Assembly: GCA_016194825.1 (NCBI GenBank)
Contig: JACQAR010000094.1
Span: 1-39,269, forward strand
Direction: 5' to 3'
Length of the DNA: 39,269 nt
From: Chlamydiia bacterium
Lineage (GTDB): Bacteria > Chlamydiota > Chlamydiia > Chlamydiales > SM23-39
Position numbers and translations under genes: made by a program. Of this stretch, positions 31,458 through 39,269 are shown in pieces; position 1 is the first letter of the stretch; every line of letters begins with the position of its first letter. Under the pieces are notes generated by a model. It searched no databases and was not told the origin of the DNA. It saw only the letters and a list, made by a program, of their open reading frames with translations.

Positions 31458-32530
31458 AATATCTGATCCAAAACCGCTTTTCTCTGGCTGTCATGAAGAC
31501 GATGGATGGGTTGTTGCGCTTCTTCACCCGGCATCGGCGGGAATTTCCGATAGAAAAAGCGCCTCAGAAAATTTTGGTTTGCAATACAGGATTTATGGGA
31601 GACGCGGTGATTGCGACAACGGTCCTCCCTGCTCTTAAAAAAAAGTTTCCCGATGCAAAAATTGGCTTTTTAGTGGCGAGCAAGTCGGTCCCAGTAATCA
31701 AAGAGCTTCCCGAGGTGACATGGATCCACTCTTTTGATCATGGGTATGTGAACAAATCGCTCAAACAGCATCTGCAAACAGCTCGGACAGCGCTGCAAGA
31801 GATCCGAGCAGTAGGCTATGATGTCGCAATCAATCTGCAGCCTTATTTTCCGAATGGGATCGGACTGTTATATCGCTCGAAAATCCCTGTGCGGATCGGT
31901 TATGCAACGGGAGGACTGGGCCCTCTATTGACGCACTGCGTTCCTTTTGCCGGAACGGAAAAGTACATCGGGTTTGCGTTTTTGAAACTTCTGCAGCCCC
32001 TGCATATCGCTGCGGAATTCGAATCGCCTTTGCCCTATTATGCATGCAAACAACAGCAAACAGATGCCTTTGTCATCCACATGGGCACCTCTTCAGAGTT
32101 GAAAGAATGGCCATTCGAATCGTGGAAAGAGCTGATCAAACTGCTCGGCGATAGACCGCTCTTTTTCACAGGACAAGGGGAGCGTGAATGGGAGCGAGCA
32201 GACGCCGCTTGTCAATTGGCAAAAAATGGGATAAATTTGTGTAACCGGCTCAACTGGCGTCAATTTGTGGAAACAGTACAACAAGCAAAGTGTCTCATCA
32301 GCGTCGATTCAGCAGCCATCCATGTTGCTGCGGCAGCCAAGGTGCCGACAGTCGCTCTTTTTACAGGTATCGCAGACATGCGCCTATGGCTTCCTCCTCA
32401 CCCTCATTGCAAAGGATTGATTCATAAAGTACTCTGCTCGCCTTGTTTGAATAAACGGGGCTGTGCATTCATGGCTTGCATCCGGCAGATCACGCCCAAA
32501 GAAGTATTAGCTGCGGTAAAAAGTTTATGA
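31454..32530 (+). CDS. GT9 heptosyltransferase-like protein (first of two)
   Basis: 358 residues from ATG 31454 (ATGA overlap with GT90). GT9/ADP-heptose:LPS heptosyltransferase features are ILVCNTGFMGDAVIATTVLPAL (the GDxxxxxP-type loop, quoted in part), FVIHMGTSSELKEWP for the KxWP donor motif, and CLISVDSAAIHVAAAAKVPTVALF, the highly conserved D-S/T-x-x-x-H donor-site region. It should transfer heptose or another nucleotide-activated sugar on the inner face of the membrane. The same frame remains open upstream to 31250, across the A15 tract. The stop overlaps the next start as ATGA. Confidence 0.85.
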   Translation: MKYLIQNRFSLAVMKTMDGLLRFFTRHRREFPIEKAPQKILVCNTGFMGDAVIATTVLPALKKKFPDAKIGFLVASKSVPVIKELPEVTWIHSFDHGYVNKSLKQHLQTARTALQEIRAVGYDVAINLQPYFPNGIGLLYRSKIPVRIGYATGGLGPLLTHCVPFAGTEKYIGFAFLKLLQPLHIAAEFESPLPYYACKQQQTDAFVIHMGTSSELKEWPFESWKELIKLLGDRPLFFTGQGEREWERADAACQLAKNGINLCNRLNWRQFVETVQQAKCLISVDSAAIHVAAAAKVPTVALFTGIADMRLWLPPHPHCKGLIHKVLCSPCLNKRGCAFMACIRQITPKEVLAAVKSL

Positions 32531-34323
32531 GATTTCCCCATATCCGTCACATTCTGCTGGGCAAAGCGAGCAAAAATTTATGGCCCTTTTCTCTCATGGC
32601 GGGACTCAATTTTATTTCCGCGCTCTTTGAGGGGTTGACCTTTGGATTTATCTTACTGGCGATGGGGGAATTGAGTGGAGGACAAAAGGGAGAAACAGGG
32701 GCTTTTTTGACTTGGGTCATGCACTACTTCCAGCTACAGGGAAGCTTTACCCTGTTCATTGTAGCCGGTGTCTGCATGCAAATTTTACGGAGTATGACCG
32801 CCTATGCCGGACAATATACTTCGATGATACTCGGGATTCGGATCCAGAATGAGGCGCAAGAAAAGATCTATTCCCAGATCTTGAAATTCTCTTTTGCCTG
32901 TGTCAATCGGTATAAAAGTGGAGATCTGCTCGAATACGCAAAGATGCCCGCTACCATGACAATGCCTCTGATGAATGCGCTGAACGGACTTGTGGTGTCT
33001 GCGCTGATGATTTTGATCCAACTCTGGATGATGGTCTACTTGTCTGTGCCACTCACTCTTTTAGTGATTGTGACGTTTGGCTCCATTACTTTGACGCAGA
33101 AAGTGGTGATCCGACGTATTTCCAAATACTCTCAGCACCTCCAAGAGCACATCGTCGATTTCAGCAAGCAAACCGTGCAAAGTTTGAATGGACTCAGAGC
33201 CATTCACACATTCTGTCGCCAAGCGGCGGTGATGGAGCGCATCCGGGGGACATTGGGGCGGATTGCAGAGCTGTCCAAGAGAATCATGCTCTGGAGTAAC
33301 ATCATCCCCTCCTTTAATGAAATCACCGGAATTAGTCTGGTCGCCGTATTTTTAGTGGTGGGACAAACGATTCTCTCTTCATCGGCCATTCCACTGCTTT
33401 TGACATTCATCCTCATTTTATATCGGCTGAATACTCGCATTCAGATGTTTCTGGTCAATCTCGGCGCGATTGCAGGCAATTGGGGGCAGGTGCTGCGGTT
33501 AGAAGAAATTCTAGATGAATCGGATAAGCAATTTATCTCCCATGAAGGGGTGCCTTTCCCCGGACTGCAGCATGTCATGGAGTTTCGAGACGTCTCTTTG
33601 AAGTATGAAAATACGAAAGAAGATGCGATCCGTTCCTTGCATGTGACCATTCGGAAAGGACAGACAGTGGCCTTTGTCGGCTCTTCTGGCGCAGGTAAAT
33701 CGAGCTTTTTGGATCTGTTACTGCGGCTCTACGATCCTACAAGTGGCCGCATTACCATCGATGGCATGGATCTGCGCACATTTGAGCTCACTTCTTGGCG
33801 CGATAAGATTGGGATGGTGAGTCAGGACACCTTCATTTTCAACGACACCATCGAAGAGAACATCCGCTTTGGGAAATTGGATGCGAGCAAAAAGGAAATT
33901 GAGCAGGCCGCCGTGTGGGCGCACGCCGACCAATTCATCGAGCGGTTGCCCGATGGCTATCAAACGGTATTGGGAGAGAGAGGATATCGCCTGTCGGGTG
34001 GACAAAGACAGAGGATTGCGTTGGCTCGTGCTTTGGTCCGCAATCCAGAGATTTTGATCCTCGATGAAGCCACGAGTAATCTTGATAGCCAATCGGAACG
34101 GGCCATCCAAAATGCCTTGGCACAGTTCTACGGACAAAAGACTCTGATCATCGTGGCGCATCGTCTCTCTACGATCTTCCACGCAGACCAAATCATTGTT
34201 CTGGAGCGTGGCTCTTTTATTGAAAGCGGAACACACCAAGAGCTATTGGAGACGAAGGGTCGTTATGCCAGCCTTTGGAACATCCAGTCGCAGCATGTAG
34301 ACAATATCTATGCGCGCGAATAA
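32527..34323 (+). CDS. MsbA-like ABC exporter (fused membrane and ATPase domains)
   Basis: 598 residues from ATG 32527, fixed by the ATGA overlap. The N-terminal half has about six hydrophobic segments typical of type IV ABC exporters; the C-terminal ATPase has Walker A GSSGAGKSS at 385-393, Q-loop MVSQDTFIF, signature LSGGQRQRIALARAL near 488-502, Walker B LILDEATSNLD and the switch IVAHRLST. Half-transporters of this size work as homodimers and flip lipid A-core or lipid-linked glycans. Its position among glycan genes argues that it exports the product of this locus. The housekeeping MsbA would be elsewhere. Confidence 0.9.
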   Translation: MRFPHIRHILLGKASKNLWPFSLMAGLNFISALFEGLTFGFILLAMGELSGGQKGETGAFLTWVMHYFQLQGSFTLFIVAGVCMQILRSMTAYAGQYTSMILGIRIQNEAQEKIYSQILKFSFACVNRYKSGDLLEYAKMPATMTMPLMNALNGLVVSALMILIQLWMMVYLSVPLTLLVIVTFGSITLTQKVVIRRISKYSQHLQEHIVDFSKQTVQSLNGLRAIHTFCRQAAVMERIRGTLGRIAELSKRIMLWSNIIPSFNEITGISLVAVFLVVGQTILSSSAIPLLLTFILILYRLNTRIQMFLVNLGAIAGNWGQVLRLEEILDESDKQFISHEGVPFPGLQHVMEFRDVSLKYENTKEDAIRSLHVTIRKGQTVAFVGSSGAGKSSFLDLLLRLYDPTSGRITIDGMDLRTFELTSWRDKIGMVSQDTFIFNDTIEENIRFGKLDASKKEIEQAAVWAHADQFIERLPDGYQTVLGERGYRLSGGQRQRIALARALVRNPEILILDEATSNLDSQSERAIQNALAQFYGQKTLIIVAHRLSTIFHADQIIVLERGSFIESGTHQELLETKGRYASLWNIQSQHVDNIYARE

Positions 34324-35437
34324 ATGGCTCCATTTCTTCGATCGGTATGGAGGAATCCCTCTTCTGTGGGCTTTGGGGCTATTGCGAAGGAAAAAAAAAC
34401 TTTCGGCTCCCATTGCGAGCTTCGGACTGCTCAATACCGCCGCTATCGGTGATACCATTCTCATCACCGGTGTGATCGCCGATCTGCAAGAGCAGTTTCC
34501 TGAGGCTAAAATCACGTTTTTTGTCGGCCCTTCCAACGTAGAAGCCGCACAACTCATTGCGGGGATCGAAGTAGTGCAGATCCAGGTGACCAAGTTGTGG
34601 CAGGCAATCCGAATCATCCGGCATCATCGAGTGGATGTGTGGCTTGATTTTGGCCAGTGGCCGAGAATCAATGGGCTCTTTTCTTATTTTGCCAAGGCTC
34701 GTTTCAAAGTGGGTTTTCAGACACCCAACCAGTATCGGCATTACATCTATGACCAAGCCATTCCCCATCGATACTGCCATGAATTGGAGAATTTCCGCAG
34801 CCTCCTGTGCCCTCTGGGGATTGTTGGGTCGCATGCCCCAAAGATTGTATTGCCACAGAGAGAAAAATCAGATGTAAAGCTGGCTTTACATTTGAATCCG
34901 GGTGGATCGCAAGCGCACCTGAAGCGGTGGCCAGAAAGTCATTGGGTCGCTTTGATTGATGCGGTAACCAAACAGGGATTGCAGGTTTTCCTAACAGGAG
35001 GAAAAGGGGATTGGCCCTTGTGCGAACGTGTGAAGAAACAGTGTGCGCAGCCTGAACAGATTGCGATTGTCGCAGGGCAGTTGTCCCTTCGGGAAACCGG
35101 CGAGCTGCTCTTATCTTGTGTTGCTCTGGTCACGGTGGATACGGGGATTATGCATTTGGGGGCGGCAGTTGGGTGTAAGACCTTGGCTTTACATGGTCCG
35201 AGCTCTGCAAAACGTTGGGGAGGGGTTGGATCGCATGTCATTCCGATCACGCCTAAAAAGGGCTATTCCCCCTGCTTGAGTCTTGGTTTTGAAAAGGGGT
35301 GCACGCAAAGTCACTGCATGGAAGCGATTGAGCCAAGCCAGGTGATGCAAGTTCTTTTCGAAGAAATAGAGAAAGAAAAAACCAAAAAAAGGCCATTGTC
35401 GGCAAATAGAGGATGGCTCCATCCGATCCACAGATGA
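34310..35437 (+). CDS. GT9 heptosyltransferase-like protein (second of two)
   Basis: 375 residues. GT9 motifs: LLNTAAIGDTILITGVIADL, LHLNPGGSQAHLKRWPESHW containing PGGS and KRWP (quoted within limits), FLTGGKGD and LVTVDTGIMHLGAAVGCKTLAL with the DTGxxH donor motif. It overlaps the ABC exporter gene by 14 nt. A run of nine A bases encodes K27-K29. Copy 4 of the palindrome (34872-34891) encodes VKLALH just before the PGG motif. The last 185 nt overlap, tail to tail, the minus-strand ligase gene; the GT9 core ends at about the start of this overlap and the final 40 residues are an unusual basic tail. Confidence 0.83.
   Translation: MRANKWLHFFDRYGGIPLLWALGLLRRKKKLSAPIASFGLLNTAAIGDTILITGVIADLQEQFPEAKITFFVGPSNVEAAQLIAGIEVVQIQVTKLWQAIRIIRHHRVDVWLDFGQWPRINGLFSYFAKARFKVGFQTPNQYRHYIYDQAIPHRYCHELENFRSLLCPLGIVGSHAPKIVLPQREKSDVKLALHLNPGGSQAHLKRWPESHWVALIDAVTKQGLQVFLTGGKGDWPLCERVKKQCAQPEQIAIVAGQLSLRETGELLLSCVALVTVDTGIMHLGAAVGCKTLALHGPSSAKRWGGVGSHVIPITPKKGYSPCLSLGFEKGCTQSHCMEAIEPSQVMQVLFEEIEKEKTKKRPLSANRGWLHPIHR
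34872..34891. repeat. Repeated palindrome, copy 4 (inside GT9 gene)
   Basis: Arms of nine bases (ATGTAAAGC and complement) around the two bases TG. Close to but not identical with the three other copies. Confidence 0.75.
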
Positions 35438-36521
35438 TCAGGTAATTGATGAGTCCTAATAAGAGCGTCTTGTGTGTCGTACTCAAATGCCTGCGACATC
35501 CCTTGATCAACAGGGCCGAGAACATCGCTAGAAAGAAACCAAATACTCCTAACCACCCAAATGATTCAGCCACACCAGCATAGATAACCTCCAAAATGCC
35601 TTCAAAGGGTTTATTCGATAAAAATCCGGTATCGCTAAACATCTGGTCGATGTGCTGTCTTCTGCCTCCGAAGGATGTGTCCACAAAAAATTGAAATGAA
35701 AATCCAAAGAAACGCCCGAAAGCCAATAAAAATAGGGCCACTGCACTCACCGCAATCGCCATTTTCACAATGGCCTTTGCCTTATCCTTCAGAATGAACC
35801 AAGGATAGAGGATTTCATGCAAAAGAAGTCCGATCCAGACCGTGCGTGAGAGGGTCAATAGAAACGAGAGTTTTACAATCCATTGGCAATAGCGCCTTCT
35901 TTCCAAATAGCAATACAGAGACAGCGCCATGATCAAGCAAGCGCCGTAGAGATTCCCATTGTTATAGGTCGAGATCAGTTTAAAGATGCTGCCGCGGGCA
36001 ATACTTTTGTTTTCTAACTCCCCTACATCCCCCATATTCACAGTCAAAAGAGGGATTTGTAAAAATTTCCCCGTATAGAACTTTAGAAAGAACAGAGCGA
36101 TGCCGTAGCTGGCGATAAACAGCATTCCTTTTTTAAACAGATTGAAAAACCATTCTTGGTCGAGCTCTTCAATAGCTCGAGAAAAGAGTCCCAAAAATAC
36201 ATAGGGTAGGAAAAGAAAGCTGATCCAAAAAGAAATGGTCATCCCGAAATTCGAGATACCGTTCATCGCCATCGTATAGAAGGCGATGACTTGAAAGGGA
36301 ATCAAGAAAATCAGGGCCTGCAGGCGCTCTTTGTGGATGTAAAAAGGGCCTGCAAACAGGGTCCCCACCCCGATGCATCCGAGCAAAAGATATCCCCAAG
36401 TCAGCGGGATGCCTGCGAGTTTGATGCCGCCTTTGGGAAAAACCAGCAGAAAGGCAAGGAGCAGAAAGGCGTAGGGTTTCCAGTGAAAGAGCTGAATGCC
36501 AGGGCGGCCAAGGCGCATCAT
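35253..36521 (-). CDS. O-antigen ligase/polymerase-like membrane protein
   Basis: 422 residues with about eleven hydrophobic stretches, e.g. FLLLAFLLVFPKGG, LIFLIPFQVIAFYTM and ALLIKGCRR-flanked helices. A long loop between the later helices contains the Arg-rich SRTVWIGLLLHEIL region and the GGRRQHIDQMF segment. This topology and the LSRTVWIG motif are typical of the Wzy/WaaL superfamily, which joins polymerised glycan to lipid A-core or polymerises repeats in the periplasm. Identification rests on topology and weak motifs. It starts 42 nt after topA on the same strand, and its C-terminus overlaps the GT9 gene by 185 nt in antisense. Confidence 0.72.
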   Translation of the reverse strand: MMRLGRPGIQLFHWKPYAFLLLAFLLVFPKGGIKLAGIPLTWGYLLLGCIGVGTLFAGPFYIHKERLQALIFLIPFQVIAFYTMAMNGISNFGMTISFWISFLFLPYVFLGLFSRAIEELDQEWFFNLFKKGMLFIASYGIALFFLKFYTGKFLQIPLLTVNMGDVGELENKSIARGSIFKLISTYNNGNLYGACLIMALSLYCYLERRRYCQWIVKLSFLLTLSRTVWIGLLLHEILYPWFILKDKAKAIVKMAIAVSAVALFLLAFGRFFGFSFQFFVDTSFGGRRQHIDQMFSDTGFLSNKPFEGILEVIYAGVAESFGWLGVFGFFLAMFSALLIKGCRRHLSTTHKTLLLGLINYLIICGSDGAILYLPTMAFFWFFLSLFLRKELASPGLAQSLPCSDFACTPFQNQDSSRGNSPF

Positions 36522-36563
36522 GAACCTATCCCAGAATTCTTAATGATTGATCTTTGTGCGCTT

Positions 36564-39146
36564 TTAGCCGCTTTTTGTGCCTCCGGCCTCATCAAGATGA
36601 TCGTCCCAATATTGATTTCGGCCAACATTCGGCCCAAAAATCGGCTTAAAATCATCACAAATCTCAATGTTAAGAATTGCTAGCTTCTCATCGGGTTTGA
36701 TGAGTCGTTTATTCGCTTTGTCTTGCAATTTGTGCGTTTTGATGTAGTCCCAAATCAATTTCGTGGCTTCGGGTCGCGTGGCTTCTTTGACGCCGAGAAT
36801 GGAGGCCAGTTCACCTGACAATTTATACTTGAGCTGCGGGAAGGCCGATTTGCCCTTGCCTGTTGCTCCTTTTGCACCTGCTTTCCCTTTGAATTTCGAT
36901 TTTTTGACGTAGGCGGTTTTGGGATGGTCTTTATATTTTTCTCCAAGCTCGTCGAGCTCATTGACAATCACATCGCATTCAGGATAGTTCGAGCAGGAGA
37001 AAAAGGTTTTGCCAAAGCGCGATTTACGGGCGGTGAGATGGCCATCGCATCCAATGGCAGGACATGCAGGGAGATCTTCGGCTTTGTAGCTCTTTTCCCC
37101 TTTTTTCGGGATATTGACGATCCTTTTGCATTCGGGATAACGAGAGCAGCCCAAGAAGGGGCCAAACCGTCCATGTCGAAGGATCATCGGGGAAGAGCAT
37201 TTGGAACAGGGCTGTTCCCAATCAAAATTGGGATCGTAATCCTCTTTATTGAATTCGAGCGCTTCAATGGGTGCGGTAAATTCACAAACGGGATAGTTAG
37301 AACAGCCGTAGAAGTATTTATTGCGCGACCAAATTTTCTGGAGCTTGTGTCCACAGTTGGGACAGTCGATGAGTGTGGAAATTTTGGGGACAGAGGCCTC
37401 TTTTTCTGCTTTATCCACCAGAGGAGTAAATTCTTTCCAAAATGTCCTGAGCAGCTCTTTCCAATCGCGATTGTGCTCCGCAATTTGCTCGAGCTGATCT
37501 TCCATCTGTGCGGTGAAGGTCACATCCATGATGGGGGCAAAGTTCTGTTCCAGCATTTCGCAGATCACTTTCCCCAATTCGGTCGGTTTCAGGGTTTGGT
37601 GCTCTTTCACCGTGTAATCGCGGCTTTGGATCTTGTTCATGATGGCCGCATAAGTAGAGGGTCTTCCAATCCCTAGTCGCTCGAGTTCTTTTACTAGTGA
37701 TGCTTCTGTAAAGCGAGGAGGTGGTTTTGTGAAAGACTGTGTGGGGGTGAGCTGATTCAAACGGAGTGGTGAACCGCTGTGTAGAGAAGGAAGGATTTTC
37801 CCATTTTCATCCTCTTCTTCAGAGCTCGTATCCCTTCTCTCTTCATAGGCAGCTAAAAATCCATTGAACTTGATGACGGAACCATTGGCTCTTAAGGTCA
37901 GGTTTTGGTCCGTTTCAATGTCGGCAGAGACTGTGTCATAAATCGCAGGATTCATCTGTGATGCGATGAAGCGGCGCCAGATGAGGAGATAGAGCTTGTA
38001 CTGATCGCTGGTCAGATAGGCTTTGATTTTTTCGGGGGCGCGCAAAAGGCTCGTTGGCCGAATGGCTTCGTGCGCTTCTTGGGCGCTTTTTTTCGAGGCA
38101 TAGATGCGGGGCTGGTCGGGAAGATATTCAGGCCCAAAATGGCTCCCAATGTATTTGCGTGCAGAGGAAATGGCTTCAGGGGCAATGTTGACCGAATCGG
38201 TACGCATGTAGGTGATCAACCCTTCCGTGCCTTCCGCGTCCATATCGATCCCTTCATAGAGATCTTGTGCAATGCTCATCGTGCGCGATACGGCAAAGCC
38301 ATAGTGGCGGCTCGCCTCTTGCTGCAGCGTAGAGGTGATGAAAGGAGGAACGGGATTTCTCTTCTTCTCTTTTCGCTCGACATCCCCCACTTTGTATTGG
38401 GCTTTTTTTAGTCGTGAGAGGAGTTCTTGGGCCGTTTCCTCATTCGGGATGAGAAAGCAGGGCTTATCGCCTACCTTTTCTTTTTCTACCTTCAATCCGT
38501 TGACGAGATTCAAAAAAGCAGGAAAAGGACGAGGATCGTCAGGGGTCGTTAAGAGGGCGGTGAGTGTCCAATATTCGATTGGTTGGAATGCTTCGATCTC
38601 TTTTTCGCGCATCACCACCAGTTTGAGAGCGACCGATTGGACTCGCCCTGCGGAAGAGCCTTGTTGGCCTCTTTTGACTTTGCGGGTGAGAATGGGAGAG
38701 ATTTTGTAGCCTACAATCCGGTCGAGGAGTCGTCTGGCTTGCTGTGCATTGACGAGGTCGATGTCGATGTCGCGGGGGTGAGCAAGCGCCTCTTGCACCG
38801 CATCTTTGGTGATCGACTGGAAAGCGGTCCGTTTGATCTTGGTCGTTTTGGGCAGAAGCGCGGCAATGTGCCACGCGATGGCTTCCCCTTCGCGATCAGG
38901 GTCAGGAGAGAGGTAGACAATATCTGCTTTTTTCGCAGCATCTTTTAGCTTCTGAATCACTTCCTTTTTATCAGGCAGCGTCACATACTTAGGTTCAAAA
39001 TCATGCTCGACGTCAATCCCAAACTCTTTCGCTGGCAGATCGCGGATATGCCCGATCGAAGACTCAAAAGAAAAATTAGGCCCCAAAAACTTCTTGAGTG
39101 TTTTGATTTTTGCCGGGGATTCTACAATGACAAGAGCTTTAACCAT
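36564..39146 (-). CDS. topA: DNA topoisomerase I with C-terminal SWIB domain
   Basis: 860 residues from ATG 39146 (an upstream TTG at 39203 would add 19). TOPRIM domain starts VKALVIVESPAKIKT with the DPDREGEA metal motif at 82-89; the active-site Tyr lies in ITYMRTDS (Y313). Three zinc-ribbon modules follow (CPNCG...CSNYPVC, CSKC...CSRYPEC, CPAIGC...CSNYPEC), then a Lys/Gly-rich linker, and finally a SWIB/MDM2-like domain at about 768-860 (FPQLKYKLSGELASILG through FKPIFGPNV). Relaxes negative supercoils. The SWIB fusion is a hallmark of chlamydial TopA, and the length agrees with the about 857-residue chlamydial protein. No promoter is convincing in the 123 bp upstream within the window. 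Confidence 0.95.
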   Translation of the reverse strand: MVKALVIVESPAKIKTLKKFLGPNFSFESSIGHIRDLPAKEFGIDVEHDFEPKYVTLPDKKEVIQKLKDAAKKADIVYLSPDPDREGEAIAWHIAALLPKTTKIKRTAFQSITKDAVQEALAHPRDIDIDLVNAQQARRLLDRIVGYKISPILTRKVKRGQQGSSAGRVQSVALKLVVMREKEIEAFQPIEYWTLTALLTTPDDPRPFPAFLNLVNGLKVEKEKVGDKPCFLIPNEETAQELLSRLKKAQYKVGDVERKEKKRNPVPPFITSTLQQEASRHYGFAVSRTMSIAQDLYEGIDMDAEGTEGLITYMRTDSVNIAPEAISSARKYIGSHFGPEYLPDQPRIYASKKSAQEAHEAIRPTSLLRAPEKIKAYLTSDQYKLYLLIWRRFIASQMNPAIYDTVSADIETDQNLTLRANGSVIKFNGFLAAYEERRDTSSEEEDENGKILPSLHSGSPLRLNQLTPTQSFTKPPPRFTEASLVKELERLGIGRPSTYAAIMNKIQSRDYTVKEHQTLKPTELGKVICEMLEQNFAPIMDVTFTAQMEDQLEQIAEHNRDWKELLRTFWKEFTPLVDKAEKEASVPKISTLIDCPNCGHKLQKIWSRNKYFYGCSNYPVCEFTAPIEALEFNKEDYDPNFDWEQPCSKCSSPMILRHGRFGPFLGCSRYPECKRIVNIPKKGEKSYKAEDLPACPAIGCDGHLTARKSRFGKTFFSCSNYPECDVIVNELDELGEKYKDHPKTAYVKKSKFKGKAGAKGATGKGKSAFPQLKYKLSGELASILGVKEATRPEATKLIWDYIKTHKLQDKANKRLIKPDEKLAILNIEICDDFKPIFGPNVGRNQYWDDHLDEAGGTKSG

Positions 39147-39269
39147 ATATGTAAATCGGTCAGATGGTAGCGGATTCTCAGACAAAGTACAAGTCTGAAA
39201 CAAGAACCTATCCCATTAAAAGGGTTTCGTCGCTTTTGCGGATTATTTTGGCCGCTTTTCGATTCAAAA

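Noticed and set aside
36924..37676. A 250-codon open frame antisense to topA
   Set aside because: It mirrors the codon pattern of topA on the other strand, has no ribosome site or recognisable motif, and topA is certain.
1..39269. tRNA or rRNA genes, CRISPR arrays, transposases, phage genes or toxin-antitoxin pairs
   Set aside because: None was recognised on either strand by reading; a tRNA scan was not possible here.

Overview
The window reads as a chromosomal segment of a member of the phylum Chlamydiota outside the classical Chlamydia genus, that is, an amoeba- or animal-associated chlamydia-like bacterium. Three things point there. The topoisomerase I gene at the right end carries a C-terminal SWIB domain, a fusion typical of chlamydiae. 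The flavin-dependent thymidylate synthase near the left end has the double-length, two-module form seen in chlamydiae. The left edge holds the C-terminus of a barrel protein like the MOMP-like proteins of environmental chlamydiae. The genus cannot be fixed from the sequence alone.

Almost everything between thyX and topA (about 2.35-36.5 kb) is one large surface-glycan locus, unusual for a phylum whose best-known members make only a minimal Kdo-lipid A LPS. Layout: (1) 1-680, MOMP-like C-terminus, a perfect rho-independent terminator, and a structured inverted-repeat element with no convincing gene. (2) 681-2318, thyX. (3) 2353-6452, tightly coupled genes for two nucleotide-sugar epimerases, a GmhA-like isomerase, and a HldE-like protein with its two domains in reverse order. 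(4) 6499-10714, an AT-richer block of five genes (three GT11 fucosyltransferase-like proteins, one FkbM-like methyltransferase, one GT17-like transferase), all with apparent N-terminal signal sequences. (5) 10745-10870, a 126-nt long hairpin between convergent genes. (6) 24587-10896 on the minus strand, a 15-gene operon-like run: two glycosyltransferases, a GT2, a split transketolase, Zn-ADH, HAD, APH-like kinase, methyltransferases, two SDRs, a tandem WbuC cupin and an FkbM methyltransferase. (7) 24.6-28.3 kb, an epimerase, another glycosyltransferase, and HddC-like and HddA-like enzymes. (8) 28376-35437 on the plus strand, a C-methyltransferase, a GDP-fucose-synthase-like reductase, GT90, two GT9 heptosyltransferases and an MsbA-like ABC exporter. 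(9) On the minus strand, an O-antigen ligase/polymerase-like membrane protein, then topA.

Taken together, the genes suggest synthesis of heptose-derived nucleotide sugars (GmhA-like isomerase, HddA, HddC, HldE-like fusion), their conversion to deoxy-, branched or methylated sugars (4,6-dehydratase-like and GMER-like SDRs, C-methyltransferases), assembly by GT2/GT4-like/GT9/GT90 transferases, export by the ABC protein and transfer or polymerisation by the ligase-like protein. This is inferred from family membership.

The most unusual signals are: the cluster of glycan-modifying enzymes with signal sequences; a palindrome of form ATGTAAAGC-N-GCTTTACAT present four times, three times inside genes; an A15 tract in the GT90 gene where a -1 slip would read through into the downstream heptosyltransferase without a stop; two long inverted-repeat structures; and a strong ribosome-binding site placed on a four-codon minicistron before one glycosyltransferase.
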